Part shown: positions 18,501-29,200 of the stretch, piece by piece
Numbering within the stretch: position 1 is the stretch's first letter
How the letters are laid out: each line of letters begins with the position of its first letter
The notes under the pieces: model-generated
What the model saw: only the letters and a program-made list of their open reading frames with translations
What the model was told of the DNA's origin: nothing
Database searches by the model: none
From: Opitutaceae bacterium
GTDB taxonomy: Bacteria; Verrucomicrobiota; Verrucomicrobiia; Opitutales; Opitutaceae
Direction: 5' to 3'
Assembly: GCA_027490995.1 (NCBI GenBank)
Contig: JAIXWY010000003.1
Location: forward strand, 186,001-250,000
Length of the DNA: 64,000 nt
Made by a program: the position numbers and the translations under genes

Positions 18501-21500
18501 GAGTACCTCCGCAGTGCGGTGGACCTGATCGCGGCGGTGGCGAAGACGCGTGGACTGGATCTGAAGGCGCCCGGTTTCTCGCCCGAGGATTTTGAGGTCG
18601 TGCTGGATCACGCGTTCGAGCGCTATTTCGGATCGGCCGCGCTGATGGGGACGCCGACCACCTGCCAGCCTCTCCTCCAGCAGCTGCGAGCGATCGGCGT
18701 GGATGAAGTCGCCTGCCTCATTGATTTCGGCGTCGACGATGAGCACGCGCTTGCGGCGCTCCGGCCTCTTGAGGTTCTGCGCGAGCGGCACCGCGCGCAG
18801 GTCCGTCCTCGACGGTCGCTGGCGGAGCAGTTCGCGCGGCACCGCCCGACTCATTTCCAAGCGACTCCCTCGCGCCTGAAGATGCTGCTGCTCGATCCGG
18901 CGGTGCGGGCAGGACTGGCCCGGCTGGAGGTACTCATCGCGGGAGGCGAGGCGTTGCCCCCGCCGCTCGCGCGCGACCTGCAGGCGGAGTGCGGCGGTCG
19001 AATTCACAATCTTTACGGTCCGACCGAGACCACGGTCTGGTCGACCGGCCATGCGCTTTCTCCTCAGGAGGCCGTCATCCTGATTGGCCGACCGCTCGTA
19101 AACCAGACGGCCTATGTGCTCGATACCGCCCTGCAGCCCGTGCCGGACGGCGTGGCGGGGGAGCTCTTCTTGGGCGGTGACGGCGTGACGCGTGGCTACC
19201 TCGGGCGGCCGGAGCTCACGGCGGAGCGTTTTCTACCTGACCCCTTTGCCGCTCGGTCGGGTGCACGAATGTACCGCACCGGTGATCTCGCCCGCTGGAG
19301 GGCAGGCGGGCAACTGGAGTGCCTGGGTCGGGTCGATCACCAAGTGAAGATCCTCGGCCATCGCATTGAGCCGGGGGAAATCGAGGCAGCGATCGCTTCG
19401 CATCCTGAGGTGCGTGCGGCGGCCGTGACGGCGCCGCGCGGTCCGGATGGCGAGCCTCGGCTGGTCGCGTATTTCGTACCGCGACGCGGCGAGGCGTCTT
19501 CGCCGCTCCGTCCAGAGTCGCTGCGGGCTTGGTTGCGGGAACGGATGCCCTCCTACCTCGTGCCTGCGATCTGTGTCGCTCTGGCGGAGATGCCGCAGAC
19601 TCCGAATGGCAAGATCGACCGCAAGGCCCTTCCGGCGCCCGACGCCGAGGCGTTGCCTGCGGGACCGTATGTCGCTCCACGCACGCCGGCGGAGGCCCGC
19701 GTCGCCGCTATCTGGTGCGAGCTACTGCAGCGGCCGCAGGTGGGCGTCGAGGAGAACTTCTTTGAGGTTGGGGGACACTCGCTGCTCGCGATGCAGCTTA
19801 TCGCCCGTCTGCGCACTGAACTGGGGGTCGAGCTCTCGCTGCGCGCCGTCTTCGAAGGCCCGACCATCGCGGCGATCGCGGCGCGCATGGCGCCGGCGTC
19901 GAAGGGTGGGGCGGTGGCGGCACTTGCGCTGGCGGATGCCTCCGCCGCGCCTTTGCCGGCGCGCGAGACGGGTCCGCTGCCGCTCTCTCTAGGTCAGCGC
20001 CGCCTTTGGTTCATTGAGCAGCTCGAGCCCGGTCGTTCGACCTATCACGTCCCCGCTGCGATCCGGCTGCGCGGGATCTGTGTGCCCACGGCACTTGAGC
20101 AGAGCCTCGCCGACCTCGTGCGTCGGCATGAGGCGTTGCGCACGCGCTTCCCGGTGCGCGACGGCGAGCCTTTCCAGGACATTCTCCCGGCGGATGATGT
20201 TCGGTTCGCGCTGCAGTGCGACGATCTGCGGTCTCATCCCGTCGTTGAGCGCGAGGACCGCGCGCGGGCCCTCGCTCAAGAGACGGCGATCGCGCCGTTC
20301 GACCTTGCTCATGGATCGGTGCTGCGCGCTCGGCTGATCCAGCTCGCGGACAATGATCACCTCCTCGTTGTGGTGGTGCATCATATCGTCGCCGATGGGT
20401 GGACGATCAATCTGATCACCCGCGAACTCACTGCGTGCTACGCCGCACGCGTCGCGGGAGCGGAACCCCAGCTGCCGACCCTCACGGCGCACTATGCCGA
20501 TTTCGCCCAGTGGCAGCGCCGGCGGCTTTCGGATGCGCGACTCCAGGCCTCGCTCGACTTCTGGCGTTCTCATCTCGCTGGCGGTGTGGCCGCCGAGATC
20601 CCAGCAGACCGACCGCGGCCGCGCGTGCTTGATGGTGTCGGCCGAGAGTATCGCTGCCGCTGGCCGAAGTCCCTCACCGCGGGTCTGACTCAGCTCGCCC
20701 AACGCGAAGGCGCGACGCTCTTCATGGCCCTGCTCGCGGGCTACGCGGCGGTCTTGGCGCGCCACTCTCGACAAGATGATCTCGTGCTGGGCACCTCCGT
20801 CGCGAACCGTCCGCGTCCGGAATTCGAGACGATGGCCGGATTCTTCGTCAACCTGCTGCCTACGCGCGTGAATTTGCAGGGCGATCCGACGTTCGGTGCC
20901 CTGATGGAACGCGTGAAGCAGTCGTGTCTGACCGGCTATGCGCATCAGGATACGCCCTTCGAATCGCTGATCGACGCGGTCGCGCCGGTGCGCGATCTGA
21001 GCCGCACCCCGATCTTCCAGACCCTCTTCGTCCTCCTGAATACGCCCCCTGCCTCGGCGCGGTTGGCGGGACTCGAAATCGTGCCGGTGCCCCTGGCGAA
21101 CCGCACGGCGAAGTTCGACGTGACCCTGCTCGCGGAGGAAGTGGACGGCGAGTTGCTTTGGATCGCGGAGTACCGCACCGAGCTTTACGAGGAAGACACC
21201 TTGCGTCGGCTGCTCGGCCATCTCCGGACCCTCCTTGAGGCGGCCGTCGCGCGGCCCCAGGCACGCCTGTCCGAACTGCCGCTGCTGGCCGCGGAGGAGC
21301 TCGTCGCCCAATCGCGGTGGAGCCATCGTGAAGTCGCGTTCCCGGCTGCGCCGTGGATCCACGAGCAGCCGCGCTCGATTAGCCCCGACTCATCCGCTGT
21401 GGTGTCGAGCACCGGTCGGTTGACCTACGGCGAGTTCAATCGCCGCGCTGATGCCCTCGCGGCCCGGCTGCAGGCCCACGGGGTCGGTCCGGAGTCGCGG

Positions 21501-23210
21501 GTGGCAGTTTGCCTGGAACGCTCCTCGGAGCTGGTACTCACTTTGCACGCCGTGCTCCGCGCGGGCGGTGCGTATGTGCCGCTGGATCCCGATTATCCCG
21601 CGGAGCGTTTGACCTACATGCTGGCCGACGCCGCGCCGGTCTTGGTCGTGACGACCGAGGCGCTCGCGGCGCGTCTGAGCGTACCGCCGGAGCGGACGCT
21701 TCGCATGGAGGAATCGCTCTTCGCGCCCGCCACTCCAGCCCTGCGCGTGCCGCCGATCGCGAGCCTCGGGGCCGCGTACATGATCTATACCTCGGGCTCG
21801 ACGGGACGCCCCAAGGGAGCGGTCAATTCGCACGTCGCGATCCTGAACCGCCTGCAGTGGATGCAGGCGGCGCTGCCGCTCACCTCGGAAGACCGCGTTC
21901 TCCAGAAGACGCCGTACAGTTTCGATGTGTCGGTCTGGGAATTCTTCTGGCCGCTGATGACCGGCGCAACGCTCGTGGTGGCGGATCCCGGCGTGCACAA
22001 GGATCCGGCGCAACTCATCGAACTGATCGTCACGCAGCGGGTCACCACGCTGCACTTCGTGCCGTCGATGCTGCGTGCCTTCCTCGAGAGCGCTGGAGTG
22101 GAGCGTTGCGTGTCCGTGCGGCAAATCGTGTGTTCCGGCGAGGAACTGCCTCGCGATCTCGTGGTCATGGCGCACGGTAAGCTGCCCGCTGCTGCCGTGC
22201 ATAATCTCTACGGTCCGACCGAGGCGGCCGTGGATGTCAGCTGGCATGCGTGCCGGACCGGCGACACGGGCCCCGTCCCGATCGGCGGACCGATCGCCAA
22301 TCTTGAGCTACACGTGCTGGATGCGCACCTCCGCCCCGTGCCGGTGGGCGTCCCCGGTGAGGTCTACCTCGGTGGGGTGGGACTTGGCCGCGGCTATCAC
22401 GGTCAGCCGGCGCTGACCGCGGAGCGCTGGGTACCGGATCCCGCCCCGCGCGTTCCGGGGGCTCGCCTGTATCGCACCGGTGACCTCGGACGGTGGCGTC
22501 CTGACGGAGAAATCGAGTATCTCGGCCGGATTGATTTCCAGATCAAGTTGCGTGGTCTGCGCATTGAGTTGGGCGAGATCGACGCTGCGCTCCGCGATCA
22601 TGCAGACGTGGCCGACGCGGTCTGTACGCTGCGGCAGGACCCGCCGGCGGGCGCCCGCATCGTTGCCTATGTCGTCGCTCGTCACGCCAAGCCGAGCGCG
22701 GCGGCGTTGCGTGCGTGGCTGGGACAGCGTTTGCCCGATTACATGGTGCCGACGGCGTGGGTCTTTCTTGAGGAACTACCGCTTTCGCCGGCGGGTAAGG
22801 TCGATCGTCGCGCGCTGCCCGCGCCGCAATTAGAGCGGGCAGTGGAGCGCGTGGCGCCGCGTGACACCGACGAGGAGACCATCCTTGCCCTCTGGCGTGA
22901 GGTGCTTGGTCGCGACGACTTAGGCATGACGGACGATTTCTTCGAGGTCGGAGGACATTCGCTCGTGGCCACGCGGGTGATCACGCGATTGCGGGAGCGT
23001 GCCGGAGTGACCCTGCCGCTGCGGGTGCTCTTCGAGCACTCGACGGCCGAGGCTCTCGCGGCGGCTCTTCGAGCTGAGCGCGCACGCGCGGCCGCTCCGG
23101 CTGCGACCGGGAGCCTGCGACGGACGAACCGCGAGCGCCGGACGGTGGCCATCGGCGCGGATGGCGAAATTGCGTCAGCGACGCCCATGACCGGAGGACG
23201 CCGCGGATGA
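15501..23210 (+). CDS. NRPS 1: docking-C-A(LLM)-PCP-C-A-PCP, modules 1 (Gly) and 2 (Ser)
   Basis: 2569 residues. Residues 1-52 look like a TubC-type N-terminal docking domain for the upstream PKS ACP. C1 has HHLIADAW (193-200; Ala replaces the usual Gly). A1 is split: core motifs to SFDISVLELF (about 710), then a complete luciferase-like monooxygenase (about 752-1100), then the rest of A (GGEALP, NLYGPTETT). Its hand-read code, D-I-L-Q-I-G-L-V-W-K, is close to the Gly code DILQLGLIWK. PCP1 is GGHSL (Ser1427). C2 has HHIVADGW. A2 (about 1955-2440) reads D-V-W-H-V-S-L-V-D-K, a Ser code (DVWHLSLIDK type). PCP2 follows. An LLM between A4 and A5 of a Gly A domain is known from MtaG/MelG of myxothiazol and melithiazol. 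The stop overlaps the next ATG (ATGA). Confidence 0.93.
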   Translation: MTLTELRLACARAGIRVSAEQGQLRVKAPAGAVTPEIRAALSARKEEFLAFLATPQAELSPLSSSQRSLWLLHQADPETLPAYTLRAARRLRGPLPRARFEAALRILVARHDPLRTEFDQHEGEPWQRVRPSVSVAITEHDVSSRAPAEREAAWRALLAEEGRRRFDVSKAPLFTVHLVIMGPEEHVLLLNAHHLIADAWSAGLLLREWAEIYAELVAGAAPSEEKPSYRFSDYVLARQQAEVGRRAEQSLAHWRGHLTGLPPLAWPRAESPLEGAAPYDGRSVEFAIAAPTEQGLRALAREEGATLFHVLVAAYAVWLQRLSGQDDFGLGTTLAGRDSKATESLVGYFVNLVVLRPPLADQPSFRELVRRMRRETLTAFEHQETPFDRIVQALRLPREPGASPLFQALFLYLQAARDEASFPGLRAEPITVPSETAKYALSLHVEDHGDRLTGLVEYRTGIFAPETMSRLLEVWATLLSELVGSPDRAITQAAALAGDARRTVLAQSTGPSAPCGDSAGIAAAFQAQVARTPAAVALAYEDRELTYAQLECASEHVAQRLRAAGVGPERRVGVFLERGVELLATLLGVLKAGGAYVPMDPAYPEDRLRHMVDDAKPVLVVTRSSLSSLLPAGGPAQLLVDEITLEQPLTIAAATARADQPAYVIYTSGSTGKPKGVVVTHGNATNFFAGMDAQLGRKPGVWLALTSISFDISVLELFWTLARGFTVVLQGDEADLGGAASEPAAVAGDRPLDFSLFFFAGDAARQEAADRYRLVLEGARFADERGFAAVWTPERHFHAFGGLFPNPSVLGGALAMITRRVALRAGSVVLPLHDPIRVAEEWSVVDNLSGGRVGLSFASGWHQHDFVLSPEDFAERRRVLFARLQEVRELWRGGELSRSDGKGEPHLVRTLPRPVRPELPAWITSGGDPETLRLAGESGAGLLTHLLGQTVEELAGKIAIYRAARRASGHAGEGHVVVMLHTFIGESVDEVRARVRGPFREYLRSAVDLIAAVAKTRGLDLKAPGFSPEDFEVVLDHAFERYFGSAALMGTPTTCQPLLQQLRAIGVDEVACLIDFGVDDEHALAALRPLEVLRERHRAQVRPRRSLAEQFARHRPTHFQATPSRLKMLLLDPAVRAGLARLEVLIAGGEALPPPLARDLQAECGGRIHNLYGPTETTVWSTGHALSPQEAVILIGRPLVNQTAYVLDTALQPVPDGVAGELFLGGDGVTRGYLGRPELTAERFLPDPFAARSGARMYRTGDLARWRAGGQLECLGRVDHQVKILGHRIEPGEIEAAIASHPEVRAAAVTAPRGPDGEPRLVAYFVPRRGEASSPLRPESLRAWLRERMPSYLVPAICVALAEMPQTPNGKIDRKALPAPDAEALPAGPYVAPRTPAEARVAAIWCELLQRPQVGVEENFFEVGGHSLLAMQLIARLRTELGVELSLRAVFEGPTIAAIAARMAPASKGGAVAALALADASAAPLPARETGPLPLSLGQRRLWFIEQLEPGRSTYHVPAAIRLRGICVPTALEQSLADLVRRHEALRTRFPVRDGEPFQDILPADDVRFALQCDDLRSHPVVEREDRARALAQETAIAPFDLAHGSVLRARLIQLADNDHLLVVVVHHIVADGWTINLITRELTACYAARVAGAEPQLPTLTAHYADFAQWQRRRLSDARLQASLDFWRSHLAGGVAAEIPADRPRPRVLDGVGREYRCRWPKSLTAGLTQLAQREGATLFMALLAGYAAVLARHSRQDDLVLGTSVANRPRPEFETMAGFFVNLLPTRVNLQGDPTFGALMERVKQSCLTGYAHQDTPFESLIDAVAPVRDLSRTPIFQTLFVLLNTPPASARLAGLEIVPVPLANRTAKFDVTLLAEEVDGELLWIAEYRTELYEEDTLRRLLGHLRTLLEAAVARPQARLSELPLLAAEELVAQSRWSHREVAFPAAPWIHEQPRSISPDSSAVVSSTGRLTYGEFNRRADALAARLQAHGVGPESRVAVCLERSSELVLTLHAVLRAGGAYVPLDPDYPAERLTYMLADAAPVLVVTTEALAARLSVPPERTLRMEESLFAPATPALRVPPIASLGAAYMIYTSGSTGRPKGAVNSHVAILNRLQWMQAALPLTSEDRVLQKTPYSFDVSVWEFFWPLMTGATLVVADPGVHKDPAQLIELIVTQRVTTLHFVPSMLRAFLESAGVERCVSVRQIVCSGEELPRDLVVMAHGKLPAAAVHNLYGPTEAAVDVSWHACRTGDTGPVPIGGPIANLELHVLDAHLRPVPVGVPGEVYLGGVGLGRGYHGQPALTAERWVPDPAPRVPGARLYRTGDLGRWRPDGEIEYLGRIDFQIKLRGLRIELGEIDAALRDHADVADAVCTLRQDPPAGARIVAYVVARHAKPSAAALRAWLGQRLPDYMVPTAWVFLEELPLSPAGKVDRRALPAPQLERAVERVAPRDTDEETILALWREVLGRDDLGMTDDFFEVGGHSLVATRVITRLRERAGVTLPLRVLFEHSTAEALAAALRAERARAAAPAATGSLRRTNRERRTVAIGADGEIASATPMTGGRRG

Positions 23211-26200
23211 ACGCCTACGTTGCTCCGATCTCCCATGCGCAGCGTCGGCTGTGGTTCCTCGACCGCTTCGAACCCGGTAACGCGGTGTACCACATTCCGG
23301 TGGCGGTGCGGCTGCGCGGGCGTCTCGACACCGGCGCGCTCGCCGATGTCCTCCGCATGATCGAAGTACGGCATGACGCGTTGCGCACGACCTTCGCGGT
23401 CGAAGCGGGCGAACCCGTGCAGGTGGTGCACGACGAACCGCGGGTGGTGCTTGAGTCGCTGGCCGGTGTGGCCGAGTCCGATGTGTCCGCTCGTCTCGGC
23501 GAGGCTGCACGTGCGCCGTTCGACCTCGCGCGTGGGCCGCTGTGGCGCGCACAACTCATCCGCTGTGGCACTGGCGCCGACGTTCACGTGCTGCTGGTGA
23601 CCCTGCACCACATTATCGCCGACGGTTGGTCCCTCGGGGTGCTCGTGGACGAGCTCACGTCGCTCTACCGAGCGCGAGTCGCAGGCCAAGCGCTGGAAAA
23701 CGTGCTGCCAGAGTTGCCGATCCAGCTGCCCGATTACACCGATTGGCAGCGCGAAGAACTCGCCTCTCCGGCGGCGACCGCGGCGCTGGCGGCCTGGGGT
23801 GAACATCTTCGCAGCGCGCCGACCGCACTGGAGCTCCCGACTGATCGGGTGCGGCCTCCGGAGCAGAGCTACCGTGGCGCTCTGCTGCTCCGCACTCTGG
23901 CCAAGAGCGTGACCGCCCCGCTGGCCTCGGTCTGCCGTCGGACCGGTGCGACACCGTTCATGGTGCTCCTCAGCGCCTACGCGGTGCTGCTCTCGCGGTG
24001 GTCGCGTCAGTCCGAGTTGCTCATCGGCACTCCGGTTGCGGGTCGCCTGCGATCTGAGGCGGAATCACTGATCGGTTTTCTGGTCAACACGCTCGTACTC
24101 CGCGCGCGTCTTGAGGGTTCGCTGACCTTCGCCGATTGGGTGGCTCGCATGAAGGCGGAGTGCGTGGAGGCCTTCGGTCGCGAGCAGACTCCGTTTGATC
24201 AGGTGGTGGATGCGGTGCAGCCCACCCGCGACCGCAGTCGCACGCCGCTCTTTCAGGTTTACTTCACGGTGCAGAATGCGCCGCGCCAAGCGCTTGATCT
24301 TCCGGGTCTGCAGGCCGAGGTCATCGAGGTCGATACCGGCACGGCGAAGGTGGATCTGACGCTCGCGTTGGAGGAATCAGCCGACGGCTGGATGGCCCGG
24401 TGGGAGTATTGCACGGATCTGTTTGCCCCGGAAACGATCGCCCGGCTCGCCGATGCTTACGAGGTGCTGCTTGGCGCGGCGCTTGCGCAACCGGAGCAGC
24501 CAGTCGCGGCGTTGCCATTGCTCGACTCAGCGGGGCGGGCCGCCGTCCTGGCGGTCGGGGGCGGAGCCGTGCGCGATTTCACGTCGCCCGATACTCTCTG
24601 GAGCTGGTTCTCGCGGCAGGCGGCGCTTACACCCGATCGCATCGCGCTGACCGATGGAGCGGTCTCGGTCACTTACGCCGAAGCCCTTGCGCAGGCGGAC
24701 CGAGTCGGCCAACGGTTGCGCGCGGCGGGAGTCACGCGCGGTGCGTTAGTTGGACTTTGCAGCGTCCGTTCGGCGGAGTTGGTGATCGGTATTCTCGGCA
24801 TTCTGCGGGCCGGAGCGGCTTATTTGCCCCTGGACCCCGCGTACCCGATCGATCGCCTGCAGTATATGCTCGGCGACGCGCAGGTCGCGGCGGTCATCGT
24901 GCATGGCACCGACCTCGCGCTGCCGCATCCGTGTCGCCTTGAGCTGGCCAGCCTGGTGGCGTCCGAGGATTCCGTGCCATGCGAAACGACGCCCGAAGCG
25001 GCGGGGCCGGAGGATGCGGCGTACGTCATCTACACCTCGGGCTCGACGGGGCGCCCCAAGGGTTGTGTGGTCACCCACGCCAACGTGGTCCGGCTGATGC
25101 TCGCGACCGAGCCGTGGTACGGCTTTGATGAGGATGACGTGTGGACACTGTTCCACTCCTACGCCTTCGATTTTTCGGTCTGGGAAATCTGGGGAGCGTT
25201 GCTCTACGGCGGTCGACTCGTCGTGGTGCGTCACGAGGTAAGCCGTTCGCCCGAGGCGTTTCACGACCTCTTGCAGGCGGAGCGGGTGACGGTGCTGAAC
25301 CAGACCCCTTCGGCATTCCGCCAGCTTCAGGCGGTGGACGAGCTGCGACCGACGAGCGCCCTGGCGTTGCGGACGGTCATCTTCGGTGGCGAGGCGTTGG
25401 AGCCGCGCTCACTACTCCCTTGGTTCGATCGGCACGGCGACGCGTGTCCGCGCATGATCAACATGTACGGGATCACCGAGACGACCGTGCACGTGACGTA
25501 CCGCTGGATTCGTCGGGCGGACGCGCTTAGTGGCCGGGGAAGTGTAATCGGAGAACGGATACCGGATCTAACGCTTTATGTCGTTGATGAGCGTCTGGAG
25601 CCGGTCCCGGTTGGCGTGCCCGGCGAGTTGCTCGTCGGTGGCGCCGGCTTGGCGCGCGGGTATCTTAACCGGGCGGAGTTGACGGCGGAGCGCTTCGTGC
25701 GGAATCCATTTGGTCCCGGACGGCTCTATCGCTCTGGCGATTTGGCGCGTTGGCTTGCGGATGGCGACCTTGAGTACCTCGGGCGCATGGACCAGCAGGT
25801 CAAGATCCGCGGCTTCCGGATCGAACTCGGCGAGATCGAGCGCGTGCTCGCCGCCGTGGCGGGCGTCCGCGACGCTGTGGTCCTGGCGCGCGAGGATCGT
25901 CCGGGTGAACGCCGCCTGGTCGCGTACCTCGTCCCGGAACCGGGCGCGGTCGTCAGTGCAGCCGAGGCGCGGGAAGCGTGCCGCACGCGGCTGGCCGACT
26001 ACATGGTGCCGGCGGCCTTCGTGATGCTCGAGCGGCTGCCGTTGACGGACAACGGCAAGCTGGACCGCCGCGCCCTGCCGATTCCGGATGCGAGCGCGGC
26101 CGCGACGGCAGAGTATCAGGCTCCGGAGAGTCCGGCGGAGCGAGCGCTGGCGGAAGTATGGTCCCGCGTGCTCGGAGTGCCGACGGTCGGCACGGGAGAT

Positions 26201-29200
26201 AACTTCTTCGCGCTTGGCGGCGATTCGATCCTCACGATTCAAGTCGTCTCCCTCGCGGCCAAGGCGGGCTGGAAAATTGCGGCGAAGGATCTCTTCGCTG
26301 CGGAAACGCTCGCAGAGCTCGCCGCTCAGGCGCGGCCCCTCGCGGATGCGGCGACCTCCGGCGCGGCGGCGGATGGATCGGGGTCACAAACATCCGATGG
26401 TTCCTCGACCGGCGATGTCTATTCCCTCAGCCCGATGCAGTCCGGCATGCTCTTCCAGAGCGTGTACGCGCCGGACTCGGGCGTGTACGTCGAGCAAGTG
26501 TGGGGAGAGATGGAGGGAGCGCTGCGGCCCGCGGAATTCCGGGCGGCCTGGAACGGGTTGCTCGAACGCCATCCCGGGTTGCGTTCACGCTTCCACTGGC
26601 GCGACGTCCCCGAGCCGCGTCAGGAGACCGTGGCGACGGTGTCGATGCCGTGGCGCGAGCTCGACTGGACCGGAAGCGGCGCGCCACCGGATCCGTCGAT
26701 GTCGTGGGCCACTCTGCTGGCGGAGGATCGCATCACGGGCTTTGATTTCGGACAGGCGCCATTGATGCGCTTCCTCTTGGTTCGCACCGCTCCGGACCGC
26801 TGGCGCTGGCTGTGGAGCCATCATCACATTCTGCTCGATGGCTGGTGCCTGCCGCTCGTCTTCCGTGACGTCTTGGCGGACTACGAATCGCGCTGCGGCG
26901 CGGCGATGCGGCCGCCGTCGGTGCGCCCGTACCGCGACTACATCGATTGGCTCGCTCGTCAGGATCTTGGCGCCGCGGAGGCGTTCTGGCGGGGGCAACT
27001 CATCGGTTTCGCCGGCGCGCCGGATCTTCGCCTGCCGCGTCCCCGCGTCGCTCCGCTGGCGGGCGCCCCCGGTGAGGCGGAGCGCGCTCTCAGTCTGCCC
27101 GAGAGCGATAGCTTGCGCGCGTGGGCGCGGAGTCAGGGCCTGACCCTCAACACCCTTTTCCAAGGCGCGTGGGCGTTGCTCCTGCAGCGCCTTGGGCTTG
27201 GACGGGATATCGTGTTCGGGGTGACCGTCGCCGGCCGGCCTGCGGAACTGGCCGGGGTTGAGGAGATGATCGGGCTCTTCATCAATACGCTGCCCCTGCG
27301 GGTGGCGGTGCGGCCGGAAACCGCGGTGCTGCCTTGGCTGAAGGCGCTGCAGCAGGCGCAGGCAGAAGCCCGCCAATTTGAGCACACGCCCCTCGCTTCG
27401 ATTCAGGCCTGGAGTGAGGTGGGTCGCGGACAGTCACTGTTCGAGTCGATCCTCGTCTTCGAAAACTATCCAGGTGACGAAGCCTTGCGGCAGGTGCCGT
27501 CGAGCCTGCGCTTTTCCGGACTGCAGACCCGCGAACAGACGAACTTCCCCCTCACCGCGGCAGTGGTCCCTGGACAGCGGCTGAATCTCCGCCTCGCCTA
27601 CGATGCGGCCCGCTTCGCGCCGGATGCGATGGATCGCCTGTTGGAGCAGTGGCAGCGCCTCGTAATCGGACTGACCGCGCCGACGGCGAGTCGGCTGGCG
27701 GATCTCGATCCGCTGGCGGCGGCGGAGAGGATGGCGCTGCTTGAGTTCGGTCAGGCCACGCAGCCGGGGTACCAGGCGCAAACGATCCTTCAGCTCGTCG
27801 AGCGTGAGGTCCGACGAGCCCCGGTGGCGCCGGCGTTGCTCGGGCCCGGCCGGGAAGTGAGCTACGCGGACCTTTGGGAGCGTGCCGGTCGGGTCGCGAT
27901 GGAGTTGCAGCGGCGTGGCGTGAAACGCGGCGCGGCCGTGGCGCTGTGTCTCGACAAGAGCCCGGAGCTCGTGGTCGCGATGGTCGGAGTCCTGCGCGCG
28001 GGAGCGTTCTTCCTGCCGGTGGATCCCCAGTACGCGCGGGAGCGCATCGCGGGACTGCTGGATGACGCTCGGCCTGTGCTCTTGCTCGTCGATGCCGTGG
28101 GCGCGGCCCGGGTCCCGGCCGGCGTGGTCACGGCCCAGTGGCGAATCGATGCTGAACTCGGTCGTGAAGGGGCCGGGCCGAAGCCAAAGGAGCTGCCGAT
28201 TGTTTCTCCGCAGGACGTCGCGTACCTCATCTACACCTCTGGCTCGACCGGTCGGCCGAAGGGCGTGCTGGTGGAGCATGCGGGCCTCGCGAATCTCGCG
28301 GAGACGCAGGCGGCGATCACGCGGGTCCGTCCCGGGCAGCGTGTGCTGCAGTTTGCGTCGATCAGCTTCGACGCGTCGGTATCGGAGATCTTCCTGACGC
28401 TTGCGGGTGGAGCGGCGCTTTGGCTGGAGCCGCGCGAGACCGTGCCGGCGCCGGAGGAATTCGCGCGACAGTTGCGGGACGCGCGCATCGATCACGCTAC
28501 ACTCCCGCCGGCGCTGCTAGCGGCGCTCCGTCCGACAGATTTCCCGGGACTGCACACGCTCCTCATGGCCGGTGAGGCTGCGAGTCCGGAACTCTATCGC
28601 GCGTGGTCCGAAGGCCGCGTTCTCTTCAACGCGTATGGTCCCACGGAGACCTCCGTGTGTGCGACAATGGAGGAGATCGCGACCGGTGCGGAGGACATCA
28701 CCCTCGGCCGTCCGATTGCCAACCTCACGGTGTACGTGGTGGATGACGAAGGCGAGCTGCAGCCGCTCGGCGTGCCCGGTGAGATCTGGGTCGGCGGCGT
28801 GGGCGTGGCGCGGGGCTACCTCGGCCGTCCCGATCTCACGGCCGAGCGATTCGTGCCGGATCCGCGGGCGACGATCCCGGGAGCGCGAGCCTATCGAACG
28901 GGCGACCTTGGTCGCGTGCGTCCGGATGGACGCATTGAATTCCTCGGCCGCGTGGATGATCAAGTGAAGATCCGCGGCTTCCGTGTGGAGCCGGGCGAGA
29001 TCGAAGCCGTGCTCGCGCAGCATCCGGCCGTGGCCGGCGCGCTGGTCATCGCGGCGGCGGATGACCGAGGCGGAAAGTACCTCGTCGGCTATGCTCTCGC
29101 TCGGGAAGGCGAAAGCCCGGAGCCGACGGGGTTGCGGGCGTATCTCGCGGAACGGCTCCCCGATTACTTTGTCCCGCGACACGTCATCGTTCTGACGGCG

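Noticed and set aside
26410-27700. C4 as a dual epimerisation/condensation domain
   Set aside because: The extra N-terminal HHxxxxxGD motif expected of dual E/C domains is not visible.
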